Below are positions 16,527-24,565 of a stretch of 64,000 bases of DNA, piece after piece. The notes beneath the pieces were generated by a model. That model worked only from the letters and a program-made list of their open reading frames with translations. It was not told the origin of the DNA and made no database searches. Every line of letters begins with the position of its first letter. Positions within the stretch are counted from its first letter, which is position 1. The translations under genes were made by a program, and so were the position numbers. Origin of the DNA: Rickettsiales bacterium (GTDB lineage: Bacteria > Pseudomonadota > Alphaproteobacteria > Rickettsiales > SXRF01); the NCBI GenBank assembly GCA_041396965.1, contig JAWKXN010000001.1, positions 1,798,001 to 1,862,000 on the forward strand, given 5' to 3'.

Positions 16527-17816
16527 TTAATCATAGTTACGCATATTTACTGACAAACTGTGAGCGGCGAGCCCTTCCGCGTCAGCAAGGGTAGAGGTAT
16601 AATGACTTAATTTCTTAAAAGCATCCTCAGAGCAACCAATTATTGAACTACGTTTTAGGAAATCAAACACACTAAGACCAGATGAAAAACGAGCCGTGCC
16701 AGAAGTTGGCAGAACATGCGAAGGTCCGGCTATATAATCACCTATCGCTTCTGGCGTGTGACTACCAAGAAATATCGCGCCAGCATGCCGCAGTAGCGGC
16801 AACAACTCATCAGGATTCCTAATCATAAGCTCCAAATGCTCAGGAGCTATCTCATTACTTATATCAGCCGCCTGCCGAATGTCATCTACAATAATCACCA
16901 CCCCATGCTCAACCCACGATTTTCCCGCTATGTCACGACGTGGCAAATCTTGCAAAATACTTTCCACATTCGTAATCACTTTATCAGCGAATTCCTCATT
17001 ATCAGTTATAAGCACCGCTTGCGCCATTGCGTCATGCTCCGCCTGTGATAAAAGATCTGCCGCCACCCATTTAGGATTATTATCATCATCAGCTATAACC
17101 AATATCTCTGAAGGTCCAGCTATCATATCAATTCCAACCTTGCCGAAAACCTGTCGCTTAGCTTCCGCTACATAAGCGTTTCCTGGTCCTACTATCTTAT
17201 CAACCGCTTTTATAATATCAGTGCCGTAAGCAAGAGCGGCAACCGCCTGCGCGCCACCAACCTTATATATCTCATCAATACCAGCGACATGAGCGGCGGC
17301 AAGCACCGCTGGATTTAATTTCCCCTGTGGAGCTGGAACAACAGCGACCAACCTTTTAACACCAGCTACTTTTGCTATAACAGCATTCATTAATACCGAG
17401 CTAGGATAAGAGGCAAGACCACCAGGAACATAAAGACCCGCACTATCAAGAGGAATCCAGCGATGACCAAGCCTTACTCCAACATCATCAACATAATCCA
17501 AATTTTCTGGCATTTGCCGCTTGCTGTAGTCGGCTATCCTAGCTGCCGCCATCTTCAGCGACTTCATAAGCTCCGGCGAACAAAGAGCTATAGCATCAGC
17601 CTTTTCTTTTTCGGTTACTCTAATATTTTCCACCGTGACATCAAAGCTATCAAACTCCTTAGTATAGGCGAATAAAGCTTTATCTCCCTGAGACCTTACT
17701 TTATCAATAATACTAGATACTACCGAGCTTACATCACCATCACCAGACATACGTGCGGAAAAAACTTCTGTCATTTTCCGCTTGAAGTCACCACCAGAAG
17801 CGTAGAGCCTAATCAT
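16527..17816 (-). CDS. hisD: Histidinol dehydrogenase
   Basis: HisD oxidises L-histidinol to L-histidine in two NAD-dependent steps with Zn2+. The protein has IVGPGNAYVAEAKRQVFG, AGPSEILVIAD, the Zn-site residues in LLSQAEHDAMAQA and NEIAPEHLELM, and GPSHVLPTSGTARFSS. I start it at ATG 17816, giving 429 residues, the normal length; the open frame extends to a TTG at 17843 inside hisG. The start overlaps the hisG stop by eight bases, so the two are translationally coupled. Confidence 0.95.
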   Translation of the reverse strand: MIRLYASGGDFKRKMTEVFSARMSGDGDVSSVVSSIIDKVRSQGDKALFAYTKEFDSFDVTVENIRVTEKEKADAIALCSPELMKSLKMAAARIADYSKRQMPENLDYVDDVGVRLGHRWIPLDSAGLYVPGGLASYPSSVLMNAVIAKVAGVKRLVAVVPAPQGKLNPAVLAAAHVAGIDEIYKVGGAQAVAALAYGTDIIKAVDKIVGPGNAYVAEAKRQVFGKVGIDMIAGPSEILVIADDDNNPKWVAADLLSQAEHDAMAQAVLITDNEEFADKVITNVESILQDLPRRDIAGKSWVEHGVVIIVDDIRQAADISNEIAPEHLELMIRNPDELLPLLRHAGAIFLGSHTPEAIGDYIAGPSHVLPTSGTARFSSGLSVFDFLKRSSIIGCSEDAFKKLSHYTSTLADAEGLAAHSLSVNMRNYD

Positions 17817-18462
17817 ACTCCACCGCCTTACGGAAGTTTTCAATTAATTCACTAATCTCACTAGTTTTTGTTTTGAAAGCGGTACGATTTACTATCAATC
17901 GGGAAGACACATCCATTATCTTCTCAACTTCTTTTAAGTCATTAGCGGCAAGTGTTTTTCCTGAGCTTACCAAATCAACTATATAAGGCGATAGTCCAAG
18001 AGCAGGAGCCAACTCCATAGCTCCACTAAGTTTTATACATTCGGCTTGGATACCCTTCCCAGCGAAATAATCACTGGTAAGTCTTGGATATTTTGTCGCT
18101 ACCCTAATGTGACTTACCCGCGCGAGATCAATATACTCACTATTAAAAGCAGTCGCCACCGACAGACGGCAATGACCTATATCAAGATTAAGCGGAGTAT
18201 AAATATCACCATAATCAAATTCCATCAACACATCACTACCGGCTATTCCTAAATGCGCTCCGCCGAAAGCAACGAAAGTAGGAACGTCAAAACTTCTAAC
18301 TCTTATAATTGATATATTAGAATCCTTACAGGAGAACTGTAATTGCCTAGTATTCTCATCAAAAAACGACTCCTCAGGAAAAATACCAGCACTTCTAAGC
18401 AATGGTACCGCTTCCTCTTGAATGCGCCCCTTAGCGATAGCTATTACTATTTTTGATGTCAT
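17809..18462 (-). CDS. hisG: ATP phosphoribosyltransferase, short form
   Basis: HisG catalyses the first step of histidine synthesis, condensing ATP and PRPP. The sequence has IAIAKGRIQEEAVPLL, SFDVPTFVAFGGAHLGIAGS, and the PRPP loop VDLVSSGKTLAANDL. At 217 residues it is the short form, which lacks the C-terminal regulatory domain and normally works as a hetero-octamer with HisZ; hisZ is not in this window. It is downstream of murA (85-base gap) and coupled to hisD. Confidence 0.95.
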   Translation of the reverse strand: MTSKIVIAIAKGRIQEEAVPLLRSAGIFPEESFFDENTRQLQFSCKDSNISIIRVRSFDVPTFVAFGGAHLGIAGSDVLMEFDYGDIYTPLNLDIGHCRLSVATAFNSEYIDLARVSHIRVATKYPRLTSDYFAGKGIQAECIKLSGAMELAPALGLSPYIVDLVSSGKTLAANDLKEVEKIMDVSSRLIVNRTAFKTKTSEISELIENFRKAVEYD

Positions 18463-18547
18463 ACACTCCGCCTATAACCACTTGTAATTTATATTATGCA
18501 GATACTACGCTATATACAAAAATTATCCAAAATAAGTAATACTATAG

Positions 18548-19870
18548 CTACGCCGCTTCTGAGATAATATTCTTACTACCGGAGCGATCGCTTATCCGCT
18601 CAATCTTTGCGCCACACGCTGATAATTTTTCTTCCAGCCTCTCATAGCCACGATCCAAATGATAAACTCTATGAATAACCGTCTCACCTTTCGCGGCAAG
18701 TGCGGCGATCACCAGCGATATAGAAGCCCGCAAGTCGGTCGCCATAACCTCTGCTCCTCTCAATTCATCTACTCCACGAATCATCGCGCTTGCGCCATGC
18801 ACCACTATCTTTGCTCCCATTCTAATAAGTTCGGGAACATGCATATAACGATTCTCAAAAATAGTCTCCGTAATCATTGACGCTCCATCCGCCACACATA
18901 AAAGCGCCATCATCTGTGCCTGCATGTCAGTTGGAAAACTAGGGTATGGCTGAGTCATTAAGTCAATACATTTAATCTTACCATTACCATTTACTTTAAT
19001 ACCACGCTCGGTTTTTACAATTTCAATACCAGCATCGGTAAATTTTTCTACCACTGCCTGCATATAGTTAATATCCGCGCCAATAAGCTCAATACTACCT
19101 CCGGTAATAGCGGCAGCGGCGGCGAAAGATCCTGCTTCAATCCGGTCAAAAATAACTCTATGTTCACAACCGGAAAGCTTCTCTACTCCAGTAATCTTAA
19201 TGGTATCAGTTCCAGCTCCCTCAATCATCGCTCCCATTTTTATAAGGCACTGTGCTAAATCATAAATCTCCGGCTCGCAAGCCGCGTTACGCAATATAGT
19301 AACCCCATCAGCAAGGCATGCCGCCATTAAAATATTTTCCGTTGCCCCTACTGATACTTTCTCAAAATTTATTTCCGCGCCTTTAAGTCTATCATCGGTA
19401 TGCGCGTGAACATAGCCATCTTTTAACTCAACAACAGCTCCCATCTGCTCAAGCGCTTTAAGATGCAAATCTATCGGTCTTGTCCCAATAGCGCAGCCAC
19501 CCGGCAAAGAAACCTTCGCTGCCTTGAACCTTGCAAGCAATGGTCCTAGCACTAATACCGACGCTCTCATCGTCCTTACCAACTCATACGGAGCAGTCAA
19601 GTTACTCACATTTTTCGCGCACAAAGAAACTACCTTCCCACCATCTCCAACAGAAGAGCCTGAACTGTCTGGGAAAGATATATCAACACCATGCTGACCA
19701 AGAAGCTTTGCCATTGTCACAATATCAGCAAGATACGGGACATTTGAGAGGGTAATAACATCATCAGTAAGAATGCTCGCCGCCATAAGCGGAAGAGCGG
19801 CGTTCTTCGCGCCAGAAATCTGAATCTCTCCGTTGAGCCTAACCCCACCGGTTACTTTTATCTTATCCAT
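18548..19870 (-). CDS. murA: UDP-N-acetylglucosamine 1-carboxyvinyltransferase
   Basis: MurA transfers enolpyruvate from PEP to UDP-GlcNAc, the first committed step in peptidoglycan synthesis. Motifs: GEIQISGAKNAALPLMAA, VRTMRASVLVLGPLLAR, and SLPGGCAIGTRPIDLH with the fosfomycin-target Cys126. I start it at ATG 19870 (AGGG six bases upstream), giving 440 residues; a GTG precedes it in frame. With the class A penicillin-binding protein it indicates a complete wall pathway. It follows dcd by about 14 bases. Confidence 0.96.
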   Translation of the reverse strand: MDKIKVTGGVRLNGEIQISGAKNAALPLMAASILTDDVITLSNVPYLADIVTMAKLLGQHGVDISFPDSSGSSVGDGGKVVSLCAKNVSNLTAPYELVRTMRASVLVLGPLLARFKAAKVSLPGGCAIGTRPIDLHLKALEQMGAVVELKDGYVHAHTDDRLKGAEINFEKVSVGATENILMAACLADGVTILRNAACEPEIYDLAQCLIKMGAMIEGAGTDTIKITGVEKLSGCEHRVIFDRIEAGSFAAAAAITGGSIELIGADINYMQAVVEKFTDAGIEIVKTERGIKVNGNGKIKCIDLMTQPYPSFPTDMQAQMMALLCVADGASMITETIFENRYMHVPELIRMGAKIVVHGASAMIRGVDELRGAEVMATDLRASISLVIAALAAKGETVIHRVYHLDRGYERLEEKLSACGAKIERISDRSGSKNIISEAA

Positions 19871-19884
19871 CACAAACCCTATAA

Positions 19885-20460
19885 CTAAGCCACTTGTTCG
19901 GCTATTTTTTCTATACGTGGCAAGGTAACACCTTTTTGCCCCTGATATTTTCCCTTACGGTCACCATAAGACAAATCACATACTGAATCACCCTTTAAGA
20001 ACAGAAACTGACACGCCCCCTCATTAGCGTAAATCTTGGCAGGTAGTGGTGTGGTATTAGAAAACTCTAGGGTAACATGCCCTTCCCACTCTGGCTCAAG
20101 CGGAGTTACATTTACTATTATCCCACAACGGGCGTAAGTTGATTTACCCACACAAACCACCAAAACGTCACGTGGTATCCTAAAATACTCAACCGTACGC
20201 GCCAGCGCGAAACTATTCGGTGGAATTATGCAAACATCGCTCTTTCTATCCACAAATCCCTTCGGGGAAAACTCTTTAGGATCTACCACCGCTGAGTCAA
20301 TATTCGTAAAAATCTTAAATTCATCAGATACTCTAGCGTCATACCCATACGATGAGACACCATACGATATAACCCCTTCACGTGTTAAATTCTCAACGAA
20401 CGGCTCTATCATTCCACCCGCCGCCTGAGCCCGAATCCAGCTATCTGGCATAATCCCCAT
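19885..20460 (-). CDS. dcd: dCTP deaminase
   Basis: Dcd deaminates dCTP to dUTP. The sequence has SYGVSSYGYDARV, CVGKSTYARCGIIVNVTPLEPEWEGHV in two blocks (nucleotide-binding Arg and catalytic Glu regions) and QGQKGVTLPRI at the end. I start it at ATG 20460, with AGGAGT seven bases upstream, giving 191 residues; GTG 20469 is in frame but overlaps the Shine-Dalgarno. It is the first gene of the minus-strand block and is divergent from bamE. Confidence 0.95.
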   Translation of the reverse strand: MGIMPDSWIRAQAAGGMIEPFVENLTREGVISYGVSSYGYDARVSDEFKIFTNIDSAVVDPKEFSPKGFVDRKSDVCIIPPNSFALARTVEYFRIPRDVLVVCVGKSTYARCGIIVNVTPLEPEWEGHVTLEFSNTTPLPAKIYANEGACQFLFLKGDSVCDLSYGDRKGKYQGQKGVTLPRIEKIAEQVA

Positions 20461-20490
20461 TGTACCCACTCCTTAATTTCACGTATATTT

Positions 20491-20527
20491 ATTACTAATA
20501 ATAGTAAGGTTCTATAGCCTATAGAAC
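20491..20527. promoter_or_regulatory. Two dyads in the dcd/bamE divergent spacer
   Basis: TTACTA(ATAA)TAGTAA at about 20491-20506 and the perfect dyad GTTCTATAG(C)CTATAGAAC at 20509-20527 lie about 30-65 bases upstream of the dcd start. They fall in the 187-base divergent promoter region, so an operator or leader hairpin for dcd is plausible; no regulator is identified. Confidence 0.4.
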
Positions 20528-20647
20528 AAAAAATCAAAACAATTTCCAGCATACTAAAAATTATCGTTATTACGCCATTCTTACATTTGCACTTACCGCT
20601 ACAATGTTCTAAGCTAGCGCTACCTAATATTCACAAAAAGCTATTTT

Positions 20648-21121
20648 ATGAATAAAAAACATACAGTTAAGCTTACAGCTATTATAGGATTCATCTTCCT
20701 TTCCTCCTGCTCACCTAAAGTTGAGGATAGAGGTTATGTGAAATCCGAGAACTGGAAAGACGAGATAAAACTTGGCGAAACCAGTAAGAATGAAGTTCTC
20801 GGCAGGTTCGGCTCACCATCAGCCAAGTCAACATTTGGCAAGGAAACATGGTATTATATATCAGCTCGCAAGGAAGCGGTGGCGTTTATGGCAGCCGATG
20901 TCGTTGAGCAAGATACTGTAAGCCTAAGCTTTAATGACAGTGGCGTAGTTGACGGAATAAAATTCTATAACAAGGATAACGCTAAAGACATAGAAATGGT
21001 AGGTAGAACCACCCCAACCGAAGGGCATTCTTTAAGCTTTATAGATCAAACTCTAGGTAATCTTGGAAGATTCAACAATCCAAATGGTACCGCGCGCAAT
21101 GCAAACCGTAGACCTTACTAA
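20648..21121 (+). CDS. bamE: Outer membrane assembly lipoprotein BamE
   Basis: A 157-residue lipoprotein with a signal peptide ending in the lipobox LSSC (Cys near residue 21). The SmpA/OmlA (BamE) domain follows: DEIKLGETSKNEVLGRFGSP, then KETWYYISARKE and TVSLSFNDSGVVDGI. BamE is an accessory subunit of the Bam beta-barrel insertion complex at the inner leaflet of the outer membrane. The C-terminal 35 residues (NLGRFNNPNGTARNANRR) are polar and low-complexity. It is divergent from dcd. Confidence 0.88.
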   Translation: MNKKHTVKLTAIIGFIFLSSCSPKVEDRGYVKSENWKDEIKLGETSKNEVLGRFGSPSAKSTFGKETWYYISARKEAVAFMAADVVEQDTVSLSFNDSGVVDGIKFYNKDNAKDIEMVGRTTPTEGHSLSFIDQTLGNLGRFNNPNGTARNANRRPY

Positions 21122-21187
21122 TTTTTTATAGATTTCATCATAAAAACCGCTATATTGGTTACAGTAATTTAACCAACGAGATCGCTT

Positions 21188-22216
21188 ATGAATGATAGAT
21201 TCGTAGAAAAACCGCTAAAAGATCCTCAGGAAAGTATAGCAAAATTTAGAGAACAACATATCGGGTTAATCAGCACCTTAAATGATATGGGTCATAAATC
21301 CACAGCAAAAAGTTTCGATGACGCGGCGGAAAATATGACAGATATTTTTTATAAAAAACCGCGATATATAAATCAGCAACTATGGGATATAAGACGCAAA
21401 CTCGCCGGAGAGCAACTACCAGCACTTACCGCTGATATTAAAAAAATGTCTGAGCAACTACATGACAAAAACTTTACACCTCCTGAACAACTCATAGCAA
21501 CAGCTATTAACGCTCAAATATCCTATATGAACAGCGTAAGCCGGTATTTATCATCAGCCAAAGTAGACCTTCCTATATATCCTATAAACAACAACCATAG
21601 CTCCACAACAGCTAAAAAAATCACCGTACAAAATGGTGATAAAGCGGACATACATAACATAGGACAGCCAACATCCAGACAATTCGCTGAAAGGATAAAG
21701 AAAACAGTACCTCCTACCACCAAAGCAACAGGAGGAAACAATATGGCAGCAACTTATATAGAGAGCATATTGGTAGCCAGTGGGTATGATCCAGAAAAAA
21801 TACCGGAAAGACACACACAAAATGATAGACAAGCAACAGAATTCAAAAAGATATTCAATTTGTACAAAGACAAATTATATGATCTAAAATCAGAATTAGA
21901 AAAACCTGAGCTACAAACAGTCGCTGACACTTTAACAAAGCAAAGCGAGAAGCTTACCAAGCTACTTGTGGATAATTATAAACAATCAATTATAATTAGT
22001 AATGACAACCAATCTAAAAGGTTCCATGAACAAAATATAGGGTTAGCAAAACTTGGCTTAAAACTCTTTGGGCAGACGATAAAAAACATATCAAGTCAAC
22101 CAACGAATAAAATAAATAATGAGATAGAAAAGCTATCTGATGAACTGGAAGATATAGTAAAAAACTTTAGGAACACACACAGCCAAAATATAGCGATAAA
22201 CCAAAGAACTAGATAA
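21188..22216 (+). CDS. Hypothetical helical protein with repeated FxEQxIGL motif
   Basis: I do not recognise this 342-residue soluble protein. It is mostly charged helix, with no signal peptide or transmembrane segment. The segment AKFREQHIGLISTLNDMGHK near residue 20 recurs in weaker form as KRFHEQNIGLAKLGLKLFG near residue 282; each is followed by an amphipathic, coiled-coil-like stretch (LTADIKKMSEQLHD; IEKLSDELEDIVKNF). This suggests an internal duplication around a polar Thr/Asn-rich middle. The C-terminus is basic (NIAINQRTR). It ends exactly where the convergent gene 22217-22708 ends. Confidence 0.6.
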   Translation: MNDRFVEKPLKDPQESIAKFREQHIGLISTLNDMGHKSTAKSFDDAAENMTDIFYKKPRYINQQLWDIRRKLAGEQLPALTADIKKMSEQLHDKNFTPPEQLIATAINAQISYMNSVSRYLSSAKVDLPIYPINNNHSSTTAKKITVQNGDKADIHNIGQPTSRQFAERIKKTVPPTTKATGGNNMAATYIESILVASGYDPEKIPERHTQNDRQATEFKKIFNLYKDKLYDLKSELEKPELQTVADTLTKQSEKLTKLLVDNYKQSIIISNDNQSKRFHEQNIGLAKLGLKLFGQTIKNISSQPTNKINNEIEKLSDELEDIVKNFRNTHSQNIAINQRTR

Positions 22217-22708
22217 TCAAACTCTACCCGCGACATTTTCCACAGCTTCTCGTCTTGCCAGAATATTTTCTGCGTGTGAGACTCTACCTTTTTTAATATT
22301 TTCTAATTTTTCAAGGTCTTTTGCTATCTCTGCCTGCATATTTATCTCTTTTTTTATATGCTCCGGTGATAAAGTCTCATTTAGATCATTACTTACAGAA
22401 TCAATACCGGCACGCTTGCCTTCAGTCTTTTTCCAGTGATTATACACTCCATAGATAGCGCCTATTTTTCCACCAAGCCAAGCCCCCGCGTCTTTTCCAA
22501 CTGGGAAACCTTTAATTTTTACATTTTTTACTTCAGCGAATTTTCCAGCTGCACCGCCAATAACCGCGCCAACCACGCCGGATAGAGCGATAGCCCCAAT
22601 CTCTTTAACAAATTCCCACTTGCTGTCTTTTTGACTTTCACGCTTTTCATAAAGAACATATTGCTCCTTAAGCGATTTTGTGTTTTCTATGTTAGAATCT
22701 TCCGGCAT
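22217..22708 (-). CDS. Hypothetical glycine-zipper protein, paralogue of the upstream gene
   Basis: A 163-residue protein of unknown function. Residues about 35-57 form a Gly/Ala-rich hydrophobic helix (IGAIALSGVVGAVIGGAAG), then GAWLGGKIGAIYGVYNHWKK forms a second, followed by a charged coiled-coil tail ending in ARREAVENVAGRV. The layout (polar N-terminus, two glycine-zipper segments, HWKK, helical tail) is the same as in the neighbour at 22714-23211, only five bases away, so they are probably tandem duplicates. The glycine zippers suggest membrane insertion or oligomerisation. Confidence 0.6.
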   Translation of the reverse strand: MPEDSNIENTKSLKEQYVLYEKRESQKDSKWEFVKEIGAIALSGVVGAVIGGAAGKFAEVKNVKIKGFPVGKDAGAWLGGKIGAIYGVYNHWKKTEGKRAGIDSVSNDLNETLSPEHIKKEINMQAEIAKDLEKLENIKKGRVSHAENILARREAVENVAGRV

Positions 22709-22713
22709 TTAAC

Positions 22714-23211
22714 CTATGCCCCACGTGCCTGTTGGCTCACCGAATTACGCTCAGCGGCAACTTTATCTACCATATTCCCACCAGCGTTTTTCTCATACTC
22801 AGCTATTAAGTTTTTAATATGCGCTGATTGCTTGCCAAGACTATCCTCAAACTCCACTCTTTTTTCCATAATAGCGGCAACATCTTTGTTAATTTCTTCC
22901 ACCCCTTTACGCTCACGCTCCACCTTTTTCCAATGTTCAAAATTAGAGGCAAGACCACCTATCATAGCACCCATAGTAGCACCAGCTATCTTGACGACTA
23001 TGTCTTTTTCATCTTGCGACGCGTTCTTAAAAATTTTTATTTTATCTAAAAATTTGCCAGCGCCAGCTTTCGCCACCGCCGCGCCAGCGGCAAAACCAGC
23101 TATGACCCCACCAAAAACAAGTCCCAGAGTTATCGCCTGTTGTTTAGCGAAATTCCCAACTGATAGTTCATTATCAATTTCTTCCGGTGTTTTTCTATTA
23201 TTATGTTCCAT
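22714..23211 (-). CDS. Hypothetical glycine-zipper protein, paralogue of the downstream gene
   Basis: A 165-residue unknown protein with two glycine-rich hydrophobic segments (ITLGLVFGGVIAGFAAGAA and KIAGATMGAMIGGLASNF), then EHWKKVERERKGVEEINKDV and a helical C-terminus ending SQQARGA. It aligns by eye with 22217-22708: GAMIGGLASNFEHWKK against GKIGAIYGVYNHWKK, and EEINKDVAAI against DSVSNDLNET. A dyad (ATGCTAT/ATAGCAT, 23238-23255) lies upstream of its start, and the pair is divergent from cobK. There is no signal peptide. Confidence 0.6.
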   Translation of the reverse strand: MEHNNRKTPEEIDNELSVGNFAKQQAITLGLVFGGVIAGFAAGAAVAKAGAGKFLDKIKIFKNASQDEKDIVVKIAGATMGAMIGGLASNFEHWKKVERERKGVEEINKDVAAIMEKRVEFEDSLGKQSAHIKNLIAEYEKNAGGNMVDKVAAERNSVSQQARGA

Positions 23212-23237
23212 AAAATCTCTAAAATATATGATACTAC

Positions 23238-23255
23238 ATGCTATAATAATAGCAT
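23238..23255. promoter_or_regulatory. Dyad in spacer between glycine-zipper pair and cobK
   Basis: ATGCTAT(AATA)ATAGCAT is a perfect 7+7 dyad in the 123-base divergent spacer, 27 bases upstream of the minus-strand start. It could be an operator or the stem of a leader. No recognisable cobalamin riboswitch box was found in this spacer. Confidence 0.35.
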
Positions 23256-23334
23256 TTCAGAGGATAAATTAATGTGACAAATATATTAAACCTATGCTTT
23301 AACAAATAATGACGATAAAATTAATAACCATAAA

Positions 23335-24114
23335 ATGAAAATTAACCATAAAATACTGATACTTGGTGGCAGCACGCAAGCGAGTGAGCTTCTAAAGCAA
23401 ATTCAGCGATATACTGATATTCAGCCAATTTTATCACTAGCTGGAACCACCAAAAACCCTGTATTACCAGAAAACAACTATAGAATTGGTGGTTTTGGAG
23501 GTGTTAATGGACTTAGTGAATATATAAGACAAAACTCTATAAAAGCTCTTATTTGCGCTACCCACCCTTTCGCCGCTAAAATGCCATTTAACGCGCTAGA
23601 AGCGGCAAAAACTACTGATATTCCTCTTATTTATATATTAAGACCGGAGTGGAAACCACAGAAAAAAGATAATTGGCTAGAGGTTAATGACCACACGCAA
23701 GCTGTAAAATTTATAAATCTTGAGACTAAAACTAAAAGCCCCAAAATATTTCTTACCGTAGGCAGGCTTGAGTTAGCTCAATATAAAAATACTAATTGCC
23801 AATACCTCATCCGCACCATTGATGATCTCGTTGAAAAGCCTTTAGAAAATTCTATTTATATCACTGCCCGCCCACCTTTTTCAGTTGATGATGAAATTAA
23901 CATAATGAAAAAACACAAAATTGATTTTCTAGTTACCAAAAACTCTGGCGGAAAAGCGACTGAAGCTAAACTAACCGCCGCGAGAAAACTTGGAATAAAA
24001 ATTATAATGATTAAAAGACCGCCCCGTCCTGACTTTCTGCACGTCACCAACGTGAAAGACGCTATAGAGTGGCTTAATATAGTAAATTGCCTTTATTTTT
24101 CCCTACAAAAATAA
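23335..24114 (+). CDS. cobK: Precorrin-6A reductase with repeat-derived C-terminus
   Basis: CobK reduces precorrin-6A to dihydro-precorrin-6 with NADPH in the aerobic pathway. The 259-residue protein has the N-terminal nucleotide-binding LILGGSTQASELLKQI, YRIGGFGGVNGLSEYI, ICATHPFAAKMPFNALEAA and YILRPEW, then ITARPPFSVDDEINIMKKH and VTKNSGGKATEAKLTAARKLGI. The last residues (IVNCLYFSLQK) are encoded by a hairpin repeat that recurs at 46441, so the native tail was replaced or extended. It is the only cob gene of its cluster arm on the plus strand. Confidence 0.9.
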   Translation: MKINHKILILGGSTQASELLKQIQRYTDIQPILSLAGTTKNPVLPENNYRIGGFGGVNGLSEYIRQNSIKALICATHPFAAKMPFNALEAAKTTDIPLIYILRPEWKPQKKDNWLEVNDHTQAVKFINLETKTKSPKIFLTVGRLELAQYKNTNCQYLIRTIDDLVEKPLENSIYITARPPFSVDDEINIMKKHKIDFLVTKNSGGKATEAKLTAARKLGIKIIMIKRPPRPDFLHVTNVKDAIEWLNIVNCLYFSLQK

Positions 24115-24145
24115 AGGCATCTCGCTTGCTTCGCAGCGCAAAACC
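24078..24145. repeat. Hairpin repeat at cobK 3' end (second copy at 46441-46483)
   Basis: The core forms a strong stem, TGCCTTTATTTTT/AAAAATAAAGGCA, and includes the cobK stop. The reverse complement of 24078-24120 matches 46441-46483 over about 43 bases with one difference that I can see. A GC-rich tail (CGCTTGCTTCGCAGCG, 24123-24138) follows; a version of it lies near 38035-38050 on the other strand, and a looser one at 43441. It could end cobK transcription. Confidence 0.75.
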
Positions 24146-24149
24146 CAAC

Positions 24150-24422
24150 CTACTCCGCTGAACTAACCATTTCTGGTCTTATGTCGTCATACCTATCCAT
24201 TTTATACCAGCTATAACTATATACTTCCGGCAAATTCTCTGTCCTATACTGTACAACATTACGAATCAGCATCCATGACTCACCTTTACAACTATCCACC
24301 ATAATCGGAGCTGCCATACGTTCACTATCAATAATCTGAAAACAGCTCTTAGCTTGCTTTGAGTCATCATCAAAACAGCCACTAAGCATCAATGGTAATA
24401 GTAGATATATATATCTTCTCAT
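24150..24422 (-). CDS. Small putative lipoprotein
   Basis: A 90-residue protein with a short signal peptide and lipobox LSGC (Cys at residue 16), followed by the acidic DDDSKQAK typical of lipoproteins. The mature part has CFQIIDSERMAAPIMVD and CKGESWMLIRN, with two further Cys. I do not recognise a family with certainty. It is convergent with cobK and lies downstream in direction from nothing obvious; 143 AT-rich bases separate it from cobJ. Confidence 0.6.
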   Translation of the reverse strand: MRRYIYLLLPLMLSGCFDDDSKQAKSCFQIIDSERMAAPIMVDSCKGESWMLIRNVVQYRTENLPEVYSYSWYKMDRYDDIRPEMVSSAE

Positions 24423-24565
24423 ATAATTTACTTAATTTATTAATTATATTAAAGATATTCTTCACAAAATTACTTATTTTTCAAGCATTTTATTAATTTT
24501 GTTTCATAAGTGTTATAGTGCACACAATCATCATGGAAAAGGATTACTTGCTAAATATATTAATA

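Noticed and set aside
17817..17843. Longer HisD from TTG 17843
   Set aside because: The extension lies inside hisG, lacks a ribosome-binding site and exceeds the normal HisD length; ATG 17816 fits better.
22631..23272. A 213-codon plus-strand frame
   Set aside because: It is antisense to the two glycine-zipper genes, which have ATG starts and paralogy; its product is biased and without a plausible start signal.
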